Part shown: in pieces, positions 50,216 through 60,379 of the stretch | Layout: each line of letters begins with the position of its first letter | Position numbering within the stretch: position 1 is the first letter of the stretch | Assembly: GCA_900323505.1 (NCBI GenBank) | Contig: OOIN01000010.1 | Span: forward strand, 678,507-742,506 | Source of the DNA: Ustilago trichophora | Taxonomy: Eukaryota > Basidiomycota > Ustilaginomycetes > Ustilaginales > Ustilaginaceae | DNA length: 64,000 nt | Direction of reading: 5' to 3' | Made by a program: the position numbers and the translations under genes | Notes under the pieces: model-generated | What the model was told of the DNA's origin: nothing | The model's database searches: none | The model's input: only the letters and a program-made list of their open reading frames with translations

Positions 50216-53176
50216 TTACGCCGTGGGCTGTTCAGTGCCGTATGCCTGGAATTGTTCGGTTGTGTTGCCGTGTTCAGATCCGATAGAATGGCCGGCCCGC
50301 GTTAGGCGTTCCGAAGGGTCTCCAACGACAGCGACGACCACCGAGATGTCGTCGTGCTTTCCTCCGACGTAATGGAGACCTTCCTCCATAGCCCGCTGCT
50401 GGAATGGCGAGCTGACGGCTCGAGAGTCCTCCGAAACTGCCTTTGCACGCGAGCACAGCGCCTCGGACACAAGCTGCGGGCAAAAATCCTCCGGCAAACG
50501 GTATTCTTCCTCTCGCTCTATCGCACGGTTTCCGTCTTCTAGCGAGACTTGACCATCTTCTGGAATAGATATCTGGGAGGTGGGAGGCGGGGCGAATTTG
50601 AGCACCTCTTCCACAATATCCTCATCGAACAGATTATCGACCAGACCGTCGCTGCCCACAATGATGATATCACCCTTTTGCACCTTGACCGTCCATCGAC
50701 CAGCATCGCGACGAGGCTCGTCCCATTCCACCTCTTCAACATCATCGCCATCTGAGGCAGTGGATGCCCCTGGGGTACCTTTGCGTGCTTCGTCCATCGA
50801 TGCAGGCGTGGTGGTTCCGAGCGGATTTGGCGCGTTGTCATCGAGATCGTCGGATGCACCCGACTGCAGGAAACCGTCGCGAGAGAGCGTGCGATTAGCG
50901 GCAATGGTGACACTCTCCGCGGTGTGACCCATCATGCCGAGTTGAACGGGGAAGTTGAATGAATGCTGTTGCTCGGTGGAGCGGAACAGGAGCTCGCCTG
51001 CACGGATAATGAGCAGGACGCAGTCGCCCAGGTTGGCAATGCGCAGCTCGTCGCCTCTAAGCACGGCAAGGAGGGCGGTCGAGGAGCCGAGAATGCCTTC
51101 GCGTCGCGATGCGCGTACGCAGCGCTCCCAGGCGGTATGCATGACTTCTACCGGGTCCAATTGCTCCCATTCCCGAAGCATTTTGCCTCCGTGCGCAGCC
51201 AGCTGGTCTGCGCTAAGGCCGTCGAACTTGCTCAACTCGGCTGCACAGAAGTGCATGAGAAGTCGAGAGAAGAGCGCTGGGTCCGCACCCGCACGCGATG
51301 CCCATCCTCCGACACCGTCTGCTACGCCAACGGAGTCTGGACGCAAGAAGTAGGCGTCCTCGCCGACCTGAACGGACTGAAGTCGATCCTGGACGATGCG
51401 GCCATGCTCACGGATGGGCGAGTTGAGACCGAGGCGGCGGCCGTCCTCTGTAAGCTGCGTTTCGCCGCCGAGCTTCTCATTTGCGGCTGCTGGACTAGAA
51501 GCGGATGCCGAGCCTGTCAGGAAGTCGGCAGCAGCAGCCAACATGCCTACGGCTCCGGACCTAGATACGGATTTGGGCGCTGGCTGAACACGTTTTCCGT
51601 TGCCACGCACAGTAGCCCATGGATGTCGCTTTGGGATGCCATAGGCGCCATGCTCGAAGGAGAAATGAAGTCGGCGATGCTTTGGTGATGTGAAAGAGCC
51701 GGTCCAGAGGGGAGGCGAATCTGTTGGGTCCGAGGCTTCGGGTGCAGGTGCGGCCGAGGCACGGCGATATTGGGCGTAGTTGGCGTGCGCGGCATGTGCT
51801 GCGGTGGTGAGAAGCGAGGAAGGACCAAGAAGAGCATTTTCGATTTGATAGGGCGCAAGAGTGTTGTTCTGGGTAGGAGTGCTGGAACCGCTACCGTGAC
51901 TGCCTGAAGAGTCCTGCTTGGCGGTAGAGGTTGCGAGATTTGGACGGGCGGAGATGGTTGGTGTGGGCGAGCGGGAGGAAGATGAGGATGAAGAGCTGGA
52001 TGAAGACTTTGACGAGTTGGAAGAGGAAGAAGAGGATTGGTGCCAGGTTGAACTGCTGTGGTCGGATGGGTGCCAGCTGGAAGTTGCTTGATGAGCGGCG
52101 GTGGCAGAAGCAAATGGCGGCTCAATCGAGAGACGAGCAGAGTCGGGAGGTGAGCCGTAAGATGCGCTGTTCAGGTCGACAGTGGGCGTGCTGCTAGCTA
52201 GCAGGTCGATGGGAACATGGTAAGGCGAAGGTTGTAGCATTTCCGAGCTGGAAGCGTCGGTGGTGAGCAAGGTGAGGCTGTCCATGCGCTGATCGCGCGA
52301 ATCGGACACATTGGGATAAGTGCGTGAGGCTGTGGTCGCAGAAGCATTCCAAAGTGGAACGTAATCAGCAGAGTAGCGCGTCGTGTCTCTGGATCTGTTG
52401 GATTGTCTCCTGCGTGCAATGGACCGTGCGTCGAGCGGTACGATGGTGGATGCGGCATCGAGAGAGGGGCCAGCGACTGTGTTGAGAGCAGGTGCTGCAG
52501 CGGCATTGGGGTAGAAGATGTGGACTCCACGTGCATGGGGGATTGGGTAAAGTTGTGAGCTGCGATGTACGTAGGTACGATCTAGCGAAAGATGAGAAAA
52601 TGATGAAGTGGGCACTCTTGCCAAATGACGAGCAGCGGCCGAGAAGGCAGCCGAAGACATGGATACGGAAGCAAAGATGGTCGATTGGTTTATGTGAAGG
52701 AGAGATGGTTCTGTCGATGCGAGCGCCGACATGGATGCGATTTCGGTTTCAAAGACGGATAAAGAAGCACGGGGATGTTCGGAGGACCGAGCGAGGCCAA
52801 GCGATTGCTCGGAGTACGGATCGCGCGACCGGCGCGGCTCAGCGGTATGGTGATTGGTGGCTGATGTCGGAGCATCGGTGCGAAGATCGGGGGCAAACTG
52901 AACACCACAAGGTTGCTGTGTGGAGGTACTCTGCGAGGCAGCCAGGGTGAGAGGACCGATGAAGGGTTGCTGTGACGATGACGGCTGTGCAGCTTGAGTG
53001 AGTGAGGTGGAGGACGCATTGGTGGAAGAAGCGGCGAGTGGTAGTGGAGCTGCAGGCGATACTGCGGCTGAGCGATGACGAGGAGCGCCCCTTCTGGCTC
53101 GAGCTATGAGCGAAGACGAGCGGGTGGAGGCGGAAGCGGTTCTGGTAAAGAGGCCATGGTTGGGGAACTTGGACAT
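50216..53176 (-). CDS. Ptc7-like PP2C protein phosphatase with long disordered N-terminus
   Basis: Intronless, 986 residues. The C-terminal 380 residues hold a PPM/PP2C Ser/Thr phosphatase domain of the Ptc7 (SpoIIE-like) branch: GEDAYFLRPDSVGVADGVGGWA (about 602-624), with the metal-binding Asp residues. Then come LGSSTALLAVLRGDELRIANLGDC, FNFPVQLG, KGDIIIVGSDGLVDNLFDED (about 837-856) and GGKHDDISVVVAVVG (near 938). Yeast Ptc7 acts in mitochondria on coenzyme Q biosynthesis. The very N-terminus here (KFPNHGLFTRTASASTRSSS, then RARRGAPRHR) is basic and Ser-rich, compatible with a mitochondrial presequence. About 500 residues of Ser/Thr/Pro-rich sequence precede the domain, including a run of 12 or more serines near 385-400. 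The protein is more than twice the usual length. An acidic insertion also interrupts the domain near 790-820. Confidence 0.87.
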   Translation of the reverse strand: MSKFPNHGLFTRTASASTRSSSLIARARRGAPRHRSAAVSPAAPLPLAASSTNASSTSLTQAAQPSSSQQPFIGPLTLAASQSTSTQQPCGVQFAPDLRTDAPTSATNHHTAEPRRSRDPYSEQSLGLARSSEHPRASLSVFETEIASMSALASTEPSLLHINQSTIFASVSMSSAAFSAAARHLARVPTSSFSHLSLDRTYVHRSSQLYPIPHARGVHIFYPNAAAAPALNTVAGPSLDAASTIVPLDARSIARRRQSNRSRDTTRYSADYVPLWNASATTASRTYPNVSDSRDQRMDSLTLLTTDASSSEMLQPSPYHVPIDLLASSTPTVDLNSASYGSPPDSARLSIEPPFASATAAHQATSSWHPSDHSSSTWHQSSSSSSNSSKSSSSSSSSSSSRSPTPTISARPNLATSTAKQDSSGSHGSGSSTPTQNNTLAPYQIENALLGPSSLLTTAAHAAHANYAQYRRASAAPAPEASDPTDSPPLWTGSFTSPKHRRLHFSFEHGAYGIPKRHPWATVRGNGKRVQPAPKSVSRSGAVGMLAAAADFLTGSASASSPAAANEKLGGETQLTEDGRRLGLNSPIREHGRIVQDRLQSVQVGEDAYFLRPDSVGVADGVGGWASRAGADPALFSRLLMHFCAAELSKFDGLSADQLAAHGGKMLREWEQLDPVEVMHTAWERCVRASRREGILGSSTALLAVLRGDELRIANLGDCVLLIIRAGELLFRSTEQQHSFNFPVQLGMMGHTAESVTIAANRTLSRDGFLQSGASDDLDDNAPNPLGTTTPASMDEARKGTPGASTASDGDDVEEVEWDEPRRDAGRWTVKVQKGDIIIVGSDGLVDNLFDEDIVEEVLKFAPPPTSQISIPEDGQVSLEDGNRAIEREEEYRLPEDFCPQLVSEALCSRAKAVSEDSRAVSSPFQQRAMEEGLHYVGGKHDDISVVVAVVGDPSERLTRAGHSIGSEHGNTTEQFQAYGTEQPTA

Positions 53177-55240
53177 GATCGCTAGATGGCTGCCGCACTA
53201 GCTTGCACACACTGCACGGCAGAACGGCAGCGATGCCGCAAACAGTTAAGAGGAGAAGCGTGGTAGATCCAAGTGATGAAGAAGGCAAAAGAGAAAGTTG
53301 GAAGAGGATCGAGACAAGGGATGTGTTGTGTGCAGCGCCCGATGTGAATAAATGGCCGAGTGGAATATGGCGGGGGAGGAGGGATAAGATAGCGACAAAC
53401 GCAGTGTCAATGACTAGGGCTGTTGGTGCAGGCAGCTGGGGAATGAGGTAGCAAGCAGTTGTGCAAGTTTCGCTTCGGACAAGAGAAGAGCAAATTTGGT
53501 GAAGAGCGAGCTGAAGCCGACTGAGGGCTGGCCAAAGTGGTGGAGACGTGCAAGATTTGATATCAACAACGAGGATGATGATGGACATCGATAGGCCACA
53601 GGGATTGCCAGACTGAATTCGCGGCGTATCGCTCTCTTTTCACTCTCTTTACCATACGCGCCGCCCTGTTCGGATCAAGCACTAACAACGCAACCGCACG
53701 CCACGCCAAGCGTGGGTGACAGGCCGAGTGCACTCACTCTGGAAAAAAGTTGCAGCAACGTGCAGCTGCCATCGCTGCTCTCACGCCCCACTTCTATGGA
53801 TTTATTTATTTATTTTTCGCGACAAGTGCAAATTTGGACCCTCTCATTCTCATTCCACTTCTTTCCCTTTTAGGCGACACAAAGTAAACCAGAAAAAAGT
53901 GCGTCCCTACCGGAGCACAAGCACAGAGCATGTGGAGCGTGCCTTGGACCAGCCCAGCCAGTTTGAAATTCTCTACCAAACAGAAATCAGAAACGTCACT
54001 CTTTTCGCTCGCTCACAATGGATAACAGTCTCTGTCCAACGATGCGCAAATGACATGCTCTTCTAGACGTCTCTGCTCGTGATGAATGCGACTGCTGACC
54101 ATGCAAAGTATCAAATCATGCTTGTCCGTTTCGATATAAATCTGCATACATGTAGGCTGCTATGCCTAAGCGACCGAACCGAACCTTGAGCGAGAGCCGC
54201 GGGAAAACATCTGTACACACCTTTGTTTTGCGTCTGTGTAAGGCCAATGTGGATGAAGCTGGCCTGTTGAGCAAGAGACGCGAGGGAAACAAGGTCGTAT
54301 CCTTCCTGCGGCTTTGGCGCTTTTTACTGTAACTCCTGGTCGACACTCGGATACAGCGTCGCTTTGCTTGTTAGATGCACATGGTCGACACGATACAGTG
54401 GGCGGACGTCTCGGGATCAGCCTCGATAAAGCGCAAACCGAGCTGCAAAACTTTGTTCAAACGTCGAAACGTCGAATTTTCCGAACACATGGTACAGTAG
54501 ATTTATCCAACTACAACAGAGTGTTAGTATGGACCCTGCTCCTGACATTTGGATGCTCTAGACGACCTTTTCTTCCTCATAGCCTAGCCCAAGATCATGT
54601 CCAGTCTACAAGAGTGCAGTAGTGCGTGCATCACATGTGCGGAAGTTTGCTTGCCATCGGATCATGGGAGATGCCAAATCCAGCTGCACATGCCAACTTG
54701 ACACCGAGGAAACCACGACTACTTTTTTCTTCTTGGTCTTCCTTCATTTTACTGTTGTACAATTCTGCCGCTTCGGATTGGCTTGCACACTCTGTGACCT
54801 CTTTGTGGCCCTCTTTTACCCGATCCACCAAAAGAACAGAACCGATCAACGCGTGCGAATCTGCAGTCAGTCACCAAAAAACATAATTGAACGCTGCCCC
54901 ACCCCGATGAGGCTACCAGGAAATTCCGAACCAAAATGAGTCAAGGTGGGCGACGCACTCAGCTATGCGCCCAACGAATAGAGTTGATCCACTCTCTTTT
55001 TTGCTTGGTGTCCTTGTTGCATCCGGCTCGGCTTTGAGCAGCCTGTGACTGGGCAGCAGCCAAAAGCCAGAAATCAAGCAAAGCTACAAACTCAGTTATA
55101 GACAGTACTGTGCAGTACTTGGCTCCCCACTTGGCTCGGCAACAACCGCCCGTAACGATCCGGTTCCTCTCTCATCCTTCTCTTGGCCTTTTGCGCCCAT
55201 CTTGAACTTTTCGTCCATTGTTGTCGTTGACATTTGGCTT

Positions 55241-55260
55241 GCATCGCATCGCATCGCATC
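55241..55260 (+). repeat. (GCATC)4 microsatellite
   Basis: Four perfect GCATC pentamers, followed by one degenerate copy, lie about 1 kb upstream of the C2H2 gene start. Confidence 0.9.
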
Positions 55261-55403
55261 GCACCGTATCGTTCCTCGATTCCACCCACCCTTCCCGATC
55301 GCATACAGACCGCATCTCATTCCAAAGTCGGTTCTGCCGACGGTTGGTTCGTTTTCCATCGGTGTCGCTTTTCTCAATATCACTTTACTCCACACTCCTC
55401 TTC

Positions 55404-55463
55404 CTCTCCTATCGTCTCCTCTCCTATCGTCTCCTCTCCTATCGTCTCCTCTCCTATCGTCTC
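55404..55463 (+). repeat. 15-base tandem repeat, four copies
   Basis: Four identical units of CTCTCCTATCGTCTC run head to tail in a pyrimidine-rich region, probably within the promoter or leader of the C2H2 gene. The perfect copies suggest length polymorphism between strains. Confidence 0.92.
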
Positions 55464-56309
55464 TTCTCTTGACCTAAGGGCACCTCTGTCCACACTCAAC
55501 TGCTTTGATCAACACCATCGTTACACATTACGCTGGTTCGATTCAACAACGACTTGGCAATCTCACACCCGCGCGCCAAGGACCACAGTGCAATCCACAG
55601 CCGTCGCATTCTCTTTCCATTCGTCACGTTGAACATCGATATAACCTGTTGCGCGACACATAACCTGTTGCGCCTGTCGCGGCTGCGCCTGGACCGGCCA
55701 CCACAAGCGTACCTGTGCCTTGCTGCTCATGTGCTGTTAAGAGCGCCGGTGGATTCCCAGCTTCATTTCCACAATCTCTTACTCTTTCATCGGCTCACCC
55801 GGCAAAAGTGCTTCCATCCGATACTTGGTCCCACCGCCCAACTTTGGCCAGCATTGGCCATTGACAACCAAGCGGCTGAGCTTAACTCTATATCAGTGCT
55901 GCCACACCACACATTGTGCGCATCATCGGATCCCGAGTGACGCTTTTGCCGCCCTTTCACTCGTCTCGCCCCAAACCGACACAAGCTCGAGCGCCACTTT
56001 CTCGGTCCCTCCTATTCAACCTTGACGCAACTCTACACGCCACGCCTCGCTCTTCGGCCTCGCTTTTGTCCGCAATCGCACAGTCACACAATCGCACAGC
56101 CTCACCTCTCCTGGCATCACACCAACGCTAGCTAGCATCCAGTCCACTTCCCAGTCCTCTTGTAGCCACCTCGCCATTACAATCCACTGCAGACACACTC
56201 CATATCGAGCCTCTCCCACACATCGGGTCCGCATCCGTTAACAGCTTGGCGATACACCCCGTCTCCCGCTTTTCACCTCCGAGAGCGCCTCTACGCCGAT
56301 TGGCCCACC

Positions 56310-59300
56310 ATGGTTCGCAAGGAGACATCATCATCTTCCGAGATGAGGTATACGTGCGACCAACCCGGTTGCACAAAGAGCTACTCACGCCCAGATCATC
56401 TTCTTCGCCACAAGCTTAACCATGATCAGGCACGTGTCCTCTGCTGCAACCAGTGCGATCGCACTTTCGTCCGTCAAGATCTCCTCGTCCGCCATCTCGA
56501 GAGGCATGCTCTGCGTGGCAAGACGCTAGGAAGATGGTCGAATCGACACAAGGATGGCAACGATGACGAAGGCCAAGATGCAGCCCACCCTTCCTCTTCG
56601 CCCAACAAGTCCGCAACTACTTCCAACAAGCGACGCAAATCCGCTCCCTCGTCCAAGTCTGGCCGTCAAGGTAGCATCAACGCCGCCGATCAAGATCATG
56701 ATTCACAGGATGACGACGACGATGACGACTTTGATCACGACCATGCAGCCATGTCCAGGGCCGCATCAGATCCCAAACCATCCATCCAGCCGCGCTACCA
56801 CACCGATGACCCGCAATCTCTCTCGTCCCGGCCACCGTCATTCGCCAACCCTCCACACAGTGGTCCTTCTTCCTGGTCCAACCTTGCTCCCGGCCCTCTC
56901 GGCTCCGCTGGTTCTCAAGCACCGGCGCCTTCATCTACACCATACGGCACTTCAGCTACGTGGGCTCCCGGCGCTCCCATGTCACCTCCAACATTACGTC
57001 CATCCAACAACTATACAACGCCTTCTTCGTCTTACCGCTCGACGACCCTCACTTCCACCAACGATGGCAGGGCTCCTCCCTCAAGTTTCGACCCACACAA
57101 CCCATCAGCAGCACAGCCACCTGCGTATCCTCCCGCCTCATATCACAATGACTCAGTTTGGGGCGAAGCGTCGTCGCAGGCCAACCTTCGGCCTGACTCG
57201 ATCGTTGGCGGCGACCCGGCTACTGCAGCTGCGCAGGCGAGTGGCCCCTTCCGATGGATGCCCGGTGACGCGGTATCCGGCGACCCTAGCGCTGGTAGCT
57301 ACGCGCCACCTCCGTCCGCATCGTACATGACCGCTTGGAACGAGGCAGCGCAGGACGCCTCGAGACAGGACGTAGCTATGCCCTTGACCGATCTAGACGC
57401 ATCTACTGCCGTCGCAACCGCTGCTCGGCCTTCTTCTGCACTTCCTCTCCCAAACCAGGACATCTTTCCATTTGCGCCACCCAACATTGACCACACAGCC
57501 GACTATGGCTGGCTCTTTGATGGCGTCGATCCATTCGGTGGTTCCAACTGGGGAGGAAGTATGGGTCGCGGGGCTACTACGGGCAGCAACGCTCGCGGTC
57601 CACAATCCCAGACTTCCGGCTTTTCCCCAAGCAGCTCAGACGGCCTTGGAGGATTTCTGGGCAACATGCATGGGTCGCAGAATGGTGCTGCAGCTGGTGC
57701 TGTGGCCGGCGACTCATCGAGCTTCGGTCGGGGCATGAGCTCTGATGGCATTCTCATGTCTGGCAGCGAGGTCGAGACGCCCAATGCTCTCGAAGACCTC
57801 GCCTACTTTGCCACCCTGCAAGCTGACATCCCGAGTCGGGTCACCTATCATCTGGATCCCGTCGCCCATCACCGGCTTCTCATCTTCCTGCAATCTGTCA
57901 GCGAGCTTCCCAACTCGCCGCTCTTCACGCCCTCAGCGCTCAGATGTTACATCTACCTCTTCTTCGTAAAGTTCAACAGGCTTTACCCGCTCATCCACGA
58001 ACCTACGTTTGCCGCTAGCACCACCGATCCCATGCTGTTGAGCGCCATTGTCGTGATCGGTGCCCACTTTGCCGGTCTCCCGGCACACGAACTTGCCGTG
58101 CGTATCGCTCAAAAGATCTGGGGTGCCGTCGTCAGTCTCGAAGACTTCCGTCCGGCACGTGCCACTCTTCCCATGCTCCAGGCCTTGGTTCTGACCGAGA
58201 GCTTCGGCAAGATGATGAGCACGCGTCCTCAACATGAGATGGCACATCTCTTCCACAACTTCATCATCACTCTCGCACGCAGGAATGCCGTTTTCAACGC
58301 CAGCACACCCAATCAGACCCACTTTGATGACTCGGAAGAGTCATGGCGAAGCTGGGCTAGGGAGGAGGAAAAGAAGCGCATTGCATTGTTTGAGTTCATG
58401 CTCGATGCACAGCACGCCACCATCTTCCGACACATCCCGTCGCTTTCCGCATTCCAGATCCAGCTCCACCTTCCTTGCAGCGACGACGAGTGGAATAAAG
58501 CAACACCCGAGGCGTGGTTTAGGCATCGCAAGCGTACAGGCTACAAGCCTCCGGGCCCTTTCATCCCGGCGCTCAAGGCTTGCCTCAGTCCTGCCAAGAC
58601 TCCGCAAGAGCTCGACGCTTTCCCACGCTTCGTGCTCCTGCACGGACTCATGAGCATTGCATACGATCTGCAGTGGAAGCAAAATGTCTTGCTCGGCGCA
58701 GAGTCCTCGCCAGGCGGTAGCAAAGGTGGCGACAACGGTATCGGCAACTGGAAGGATCGCCTTTCGGCAGCCTACTCTTCCTTGCAGGCACGCATGGACA
58801 TTGCTTACATTAAGGCGGATGAAGAATCCAGCACTCGTCTCATTCACCGAGCAACCCCAAGTCTGGTGACTGCCGCTCAGATCGCCTTGTTCGCCGACAT
58901 CATTGATATCCAGATCTACGCTGGTCTTCCATCGGTGCTTGGTCGCTTCATCGATCGAGCCACCTTCAATGCCTCGCGACGCTCTGTCAAGGATTGGGCT
59001 CGCACTTCTGATGGACGCACCGCTGTATGGTATGCAGTCAATTTCTTGCGCACCTCGTTGCTTGGTACAGGTGCAGAGTCGTATGGTACTATTCAGACAT
59101 TCCGCAGCGGTCCAACGACATCGGCTGACGACAATGTGCCATCGTGGCCTGGGCTTCGCGATAGAGAAGGAAGCTCCAGTATAATGGGCGCTCCGGCCGG
59201 GCGCAAGGTGTCTGATCGAGAGACAGGTCTGGACGAGGTTCTGCATCATCGTTGGTGCCAATATCTCTGCGCACTCGTCATCTGGGCTTACGGACATGCG

Positions 59301-60083
59301 CTGACCAATCCACGTGTAGGAGCTCCATCTACCGACACCGGCCCAGCAGCAGCAACGGCCGGTGCCAGTCTTCCTGTTCCAGGTGCCAGACCCGGATCTG
59401 CGCATCGCAATGGAAGCACAGGTCTGAGCACTTCAGTCACCAACTCACCTGGCGCGCTTCAAGGCCAAATCTCAGCTGAGCGAACCCAGATAGGTGGTGA
59501 CGTTGGTGTGAATGACTCTTCGACATCGCGACATACTGCTTCCTCATCGCTGAAACCTGAAGGCATCGACTTCTTGGAACGCATGTCGACCAAGACAGCT
59601 GATGACATTGCTTACGTAGAGTGCAAGTGCTACACGCGCGCCGTGTTGGAAATGGTGGAACGAGAAGTCCGGGCGTCACGGTGGGAGCTCGGTCGCGAGG
59701 CTTCTGGCGTGCTGCGAAAGCTCATCTCGAACCATTCTCTGCCTGTATGGGATCGATCTAGGGGGTCCGGTCAGTCGGAAGCGGGGCCGCATAGGAGCGA
59801 CCTCGTGTCTTTGACAATTCAGCAGCAGTCAAGGTCCAGTGTCCTTAAAGAAGAGACGGACAACCCCACTTCAGCCTCGTACCATGTGCCGACCGCAGGT
59901 CCAATCGATTCCATCGGGAAAGGCGCTTCTGCGTTGGTCATCTCTCCGCTCTCTTCCTCTCCTGCACCGAAGTCATCCGCCTTGCCCGAAAAAACCTTGA
60001 TGGCGAGCCCATCAGCCGCTCCTGTCGTCTCGCTGAGGGGCAAAAAGCCCAGCTCTGGACCTGCACCCCCGACAACGGCCTGA
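56310..60083 (+). CDS. C2H2 zinc-finger transcription factor with fungal regulatory domain
   Basis: Intronless, 1257 residues, starting at MVRKETSSSSEMRYTC. Two N-terminal fingers use Cys16/Cys21/His34/His38 and Cys46/Cys49/His62/His66. A basic linker (SNKRRKSAPSSKSG, about 105-118) may act as a nuclear localisation signal, followed by an acidic Asp-rich run (DDDDDDDFDHDH). A long Ser/Pro/Ala-rich region extends to about 490. The fungal-specific regulatory domain begins near 500: LQADIPSRVTYHLDP, YIYLFFVKFNRLYPLIHEPT, LLSAIVVIGAHFAGLPAHEL and MLQALVLTESFGKMMS. RIALFEFMLDAQHATIFRH is the usual E-x-x-R-R-like segment. The architecture matches the other C2H2 factor in the window, but the sequence is only distantly similar. 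The protein ends in Pro-rich sequence. Target genes are unknown. Confidence 0.9.
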   Translation: MVRKETSSSSEMRYTCDQPGCTKSYSRPDHLLRHKLNHDQARVLCCNQCDRTFVRQDLLVRHLERHALRGKTLGRWSNRHKDGNDDEGQDAAHPSSSPNKSATTSNKRRKSAPSSKSGRQGSINAADQDHDSQDDDDDDDFDHDHAAMSRAASDPKPSIQPRYHTDDPQSLSSRPPSFANPPHSGPSSWSNLAPGPLGSAGSQAPAPSSTPYGTSATWAPGAPMSPPTLRPSNNYTTPSSSYRSTTLTSTNDGRAPPSSFDPHNPSAAQPPAYPPASYHNDSVWGEASSQANLRPDSIVGGDPATAAAQASGPFRWMPGDAVSGDPSAGSYAPPPSASYMTAWNEAAQDASRQDVAMPLTDLDASTAVATAARPSSALPLPNQDIFPFAPPNIDHTADYGWLFDGVDPFGGSNWGGSMGRGATTGSNARGPQSQTSGFSPSSSDGLGGFLGNMHGSQNGAAAGAVAGDSSSFGRGMSSDGILMSGSEVETPNALEDLAYFATLQADIPSRVTYHLDPVAHHRLLIFLQSVSELPNSPLFTPSALRCYIYLFFVKFNRLYPLIHEPTFAASTTDPMLLSAIVVIGAHFAGLPAHELAVRIAQKIWGAVVSLEDFRPARATLPMLQALVLTESFGKMMSTRPQHEMAHLFHNFIITLARRNAVFNASTPNQTHFDDSEESWRSWAREEEKKRIALFEFMLDAQHATIFRHIPSLSAFQIQLHLPCSDDEWNKATPEAWFRHRKRTGYKPPGPFIPALKACLSPAKTPQELDAFPRFVLLHGLMSIAYDLQWKQNVLLGAESSPGGSKGGDNGIGNWKDRLSAAYSSLQARMDIAYIKADEESSTRLIHRATPSLVTAAQIALFADIIDIQIYAGLPSVLGRFIDRATFNASRRSVKDWARTSDGRTAVWYAVNFLRTSLLGTGAESYGTIQTFRSGPTTSADDNVPSWPGLRDREGSSSIMGAPAGRKVSDRETGLDEVLHHRWCQYLCALVIWAYGHALTNPRVGAPSTDTGPAAATAGASLPVPGARPGSAHRNGSTGLSTSVTNSPGALQGQISAERTQIGGDVGVNDSSTSRHTASSSLKPEGIDFLERMSTKTADDIAYVECKCYTRAVLEMVEREVRASRWELGREASGVLRKLISNHSLPVWDRSRGSGQSEAGPHRSDLVSLTIQQQSRSSVLKEETDNPTSASYHVPTAGPIDSIGKGASALVISPLSSSPAPKSSALPEKTLMASPSAAPVVSLRGKKPSSGPAPPTTA

Positions 60084-60379
60084 CTCCATTTCTGAAATTG
60101 CACTCATGCTTTCTCCCGCAGGCATTGTCAGACATAAACATCTTCTGCCATGCATGACACGCATGATCTGTTCAGCAGCAGCAGCAGCACAGATGTCTGC
60201 GCGAAATGACAATTTGTTAATCATGACAATTGAGTATTGCATAAGATATAGAACAGTCTGGTCGAAGATAGACTTGGCGGTAAAGGTGTGGGGATATTGA
60301 AAGATGTTGGACGCTTGGGCAGATGTACGCCGGTCGCCCTCTAACCGACACGAAATTTGCATTGTGCCGCGTGCTGAGC

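Larger units (their letters stand above)
53177..56309. other. Divergent intergenic region, PP2C phosphatase / C2H2 factor (3.1 kb)
   Basis: This is the longest gene-free stretch in the window. It has an ATTT repeat near 53800, TACTGTA/TACAGTA motifs at 54325 and 54493, a GCATC array and a 15-base tandem repeat. The right 900 bases are C-rich and open in several frames, consistent with a long 5' leader. No ORF shows a recognisable domain. Confidence 0.5.
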
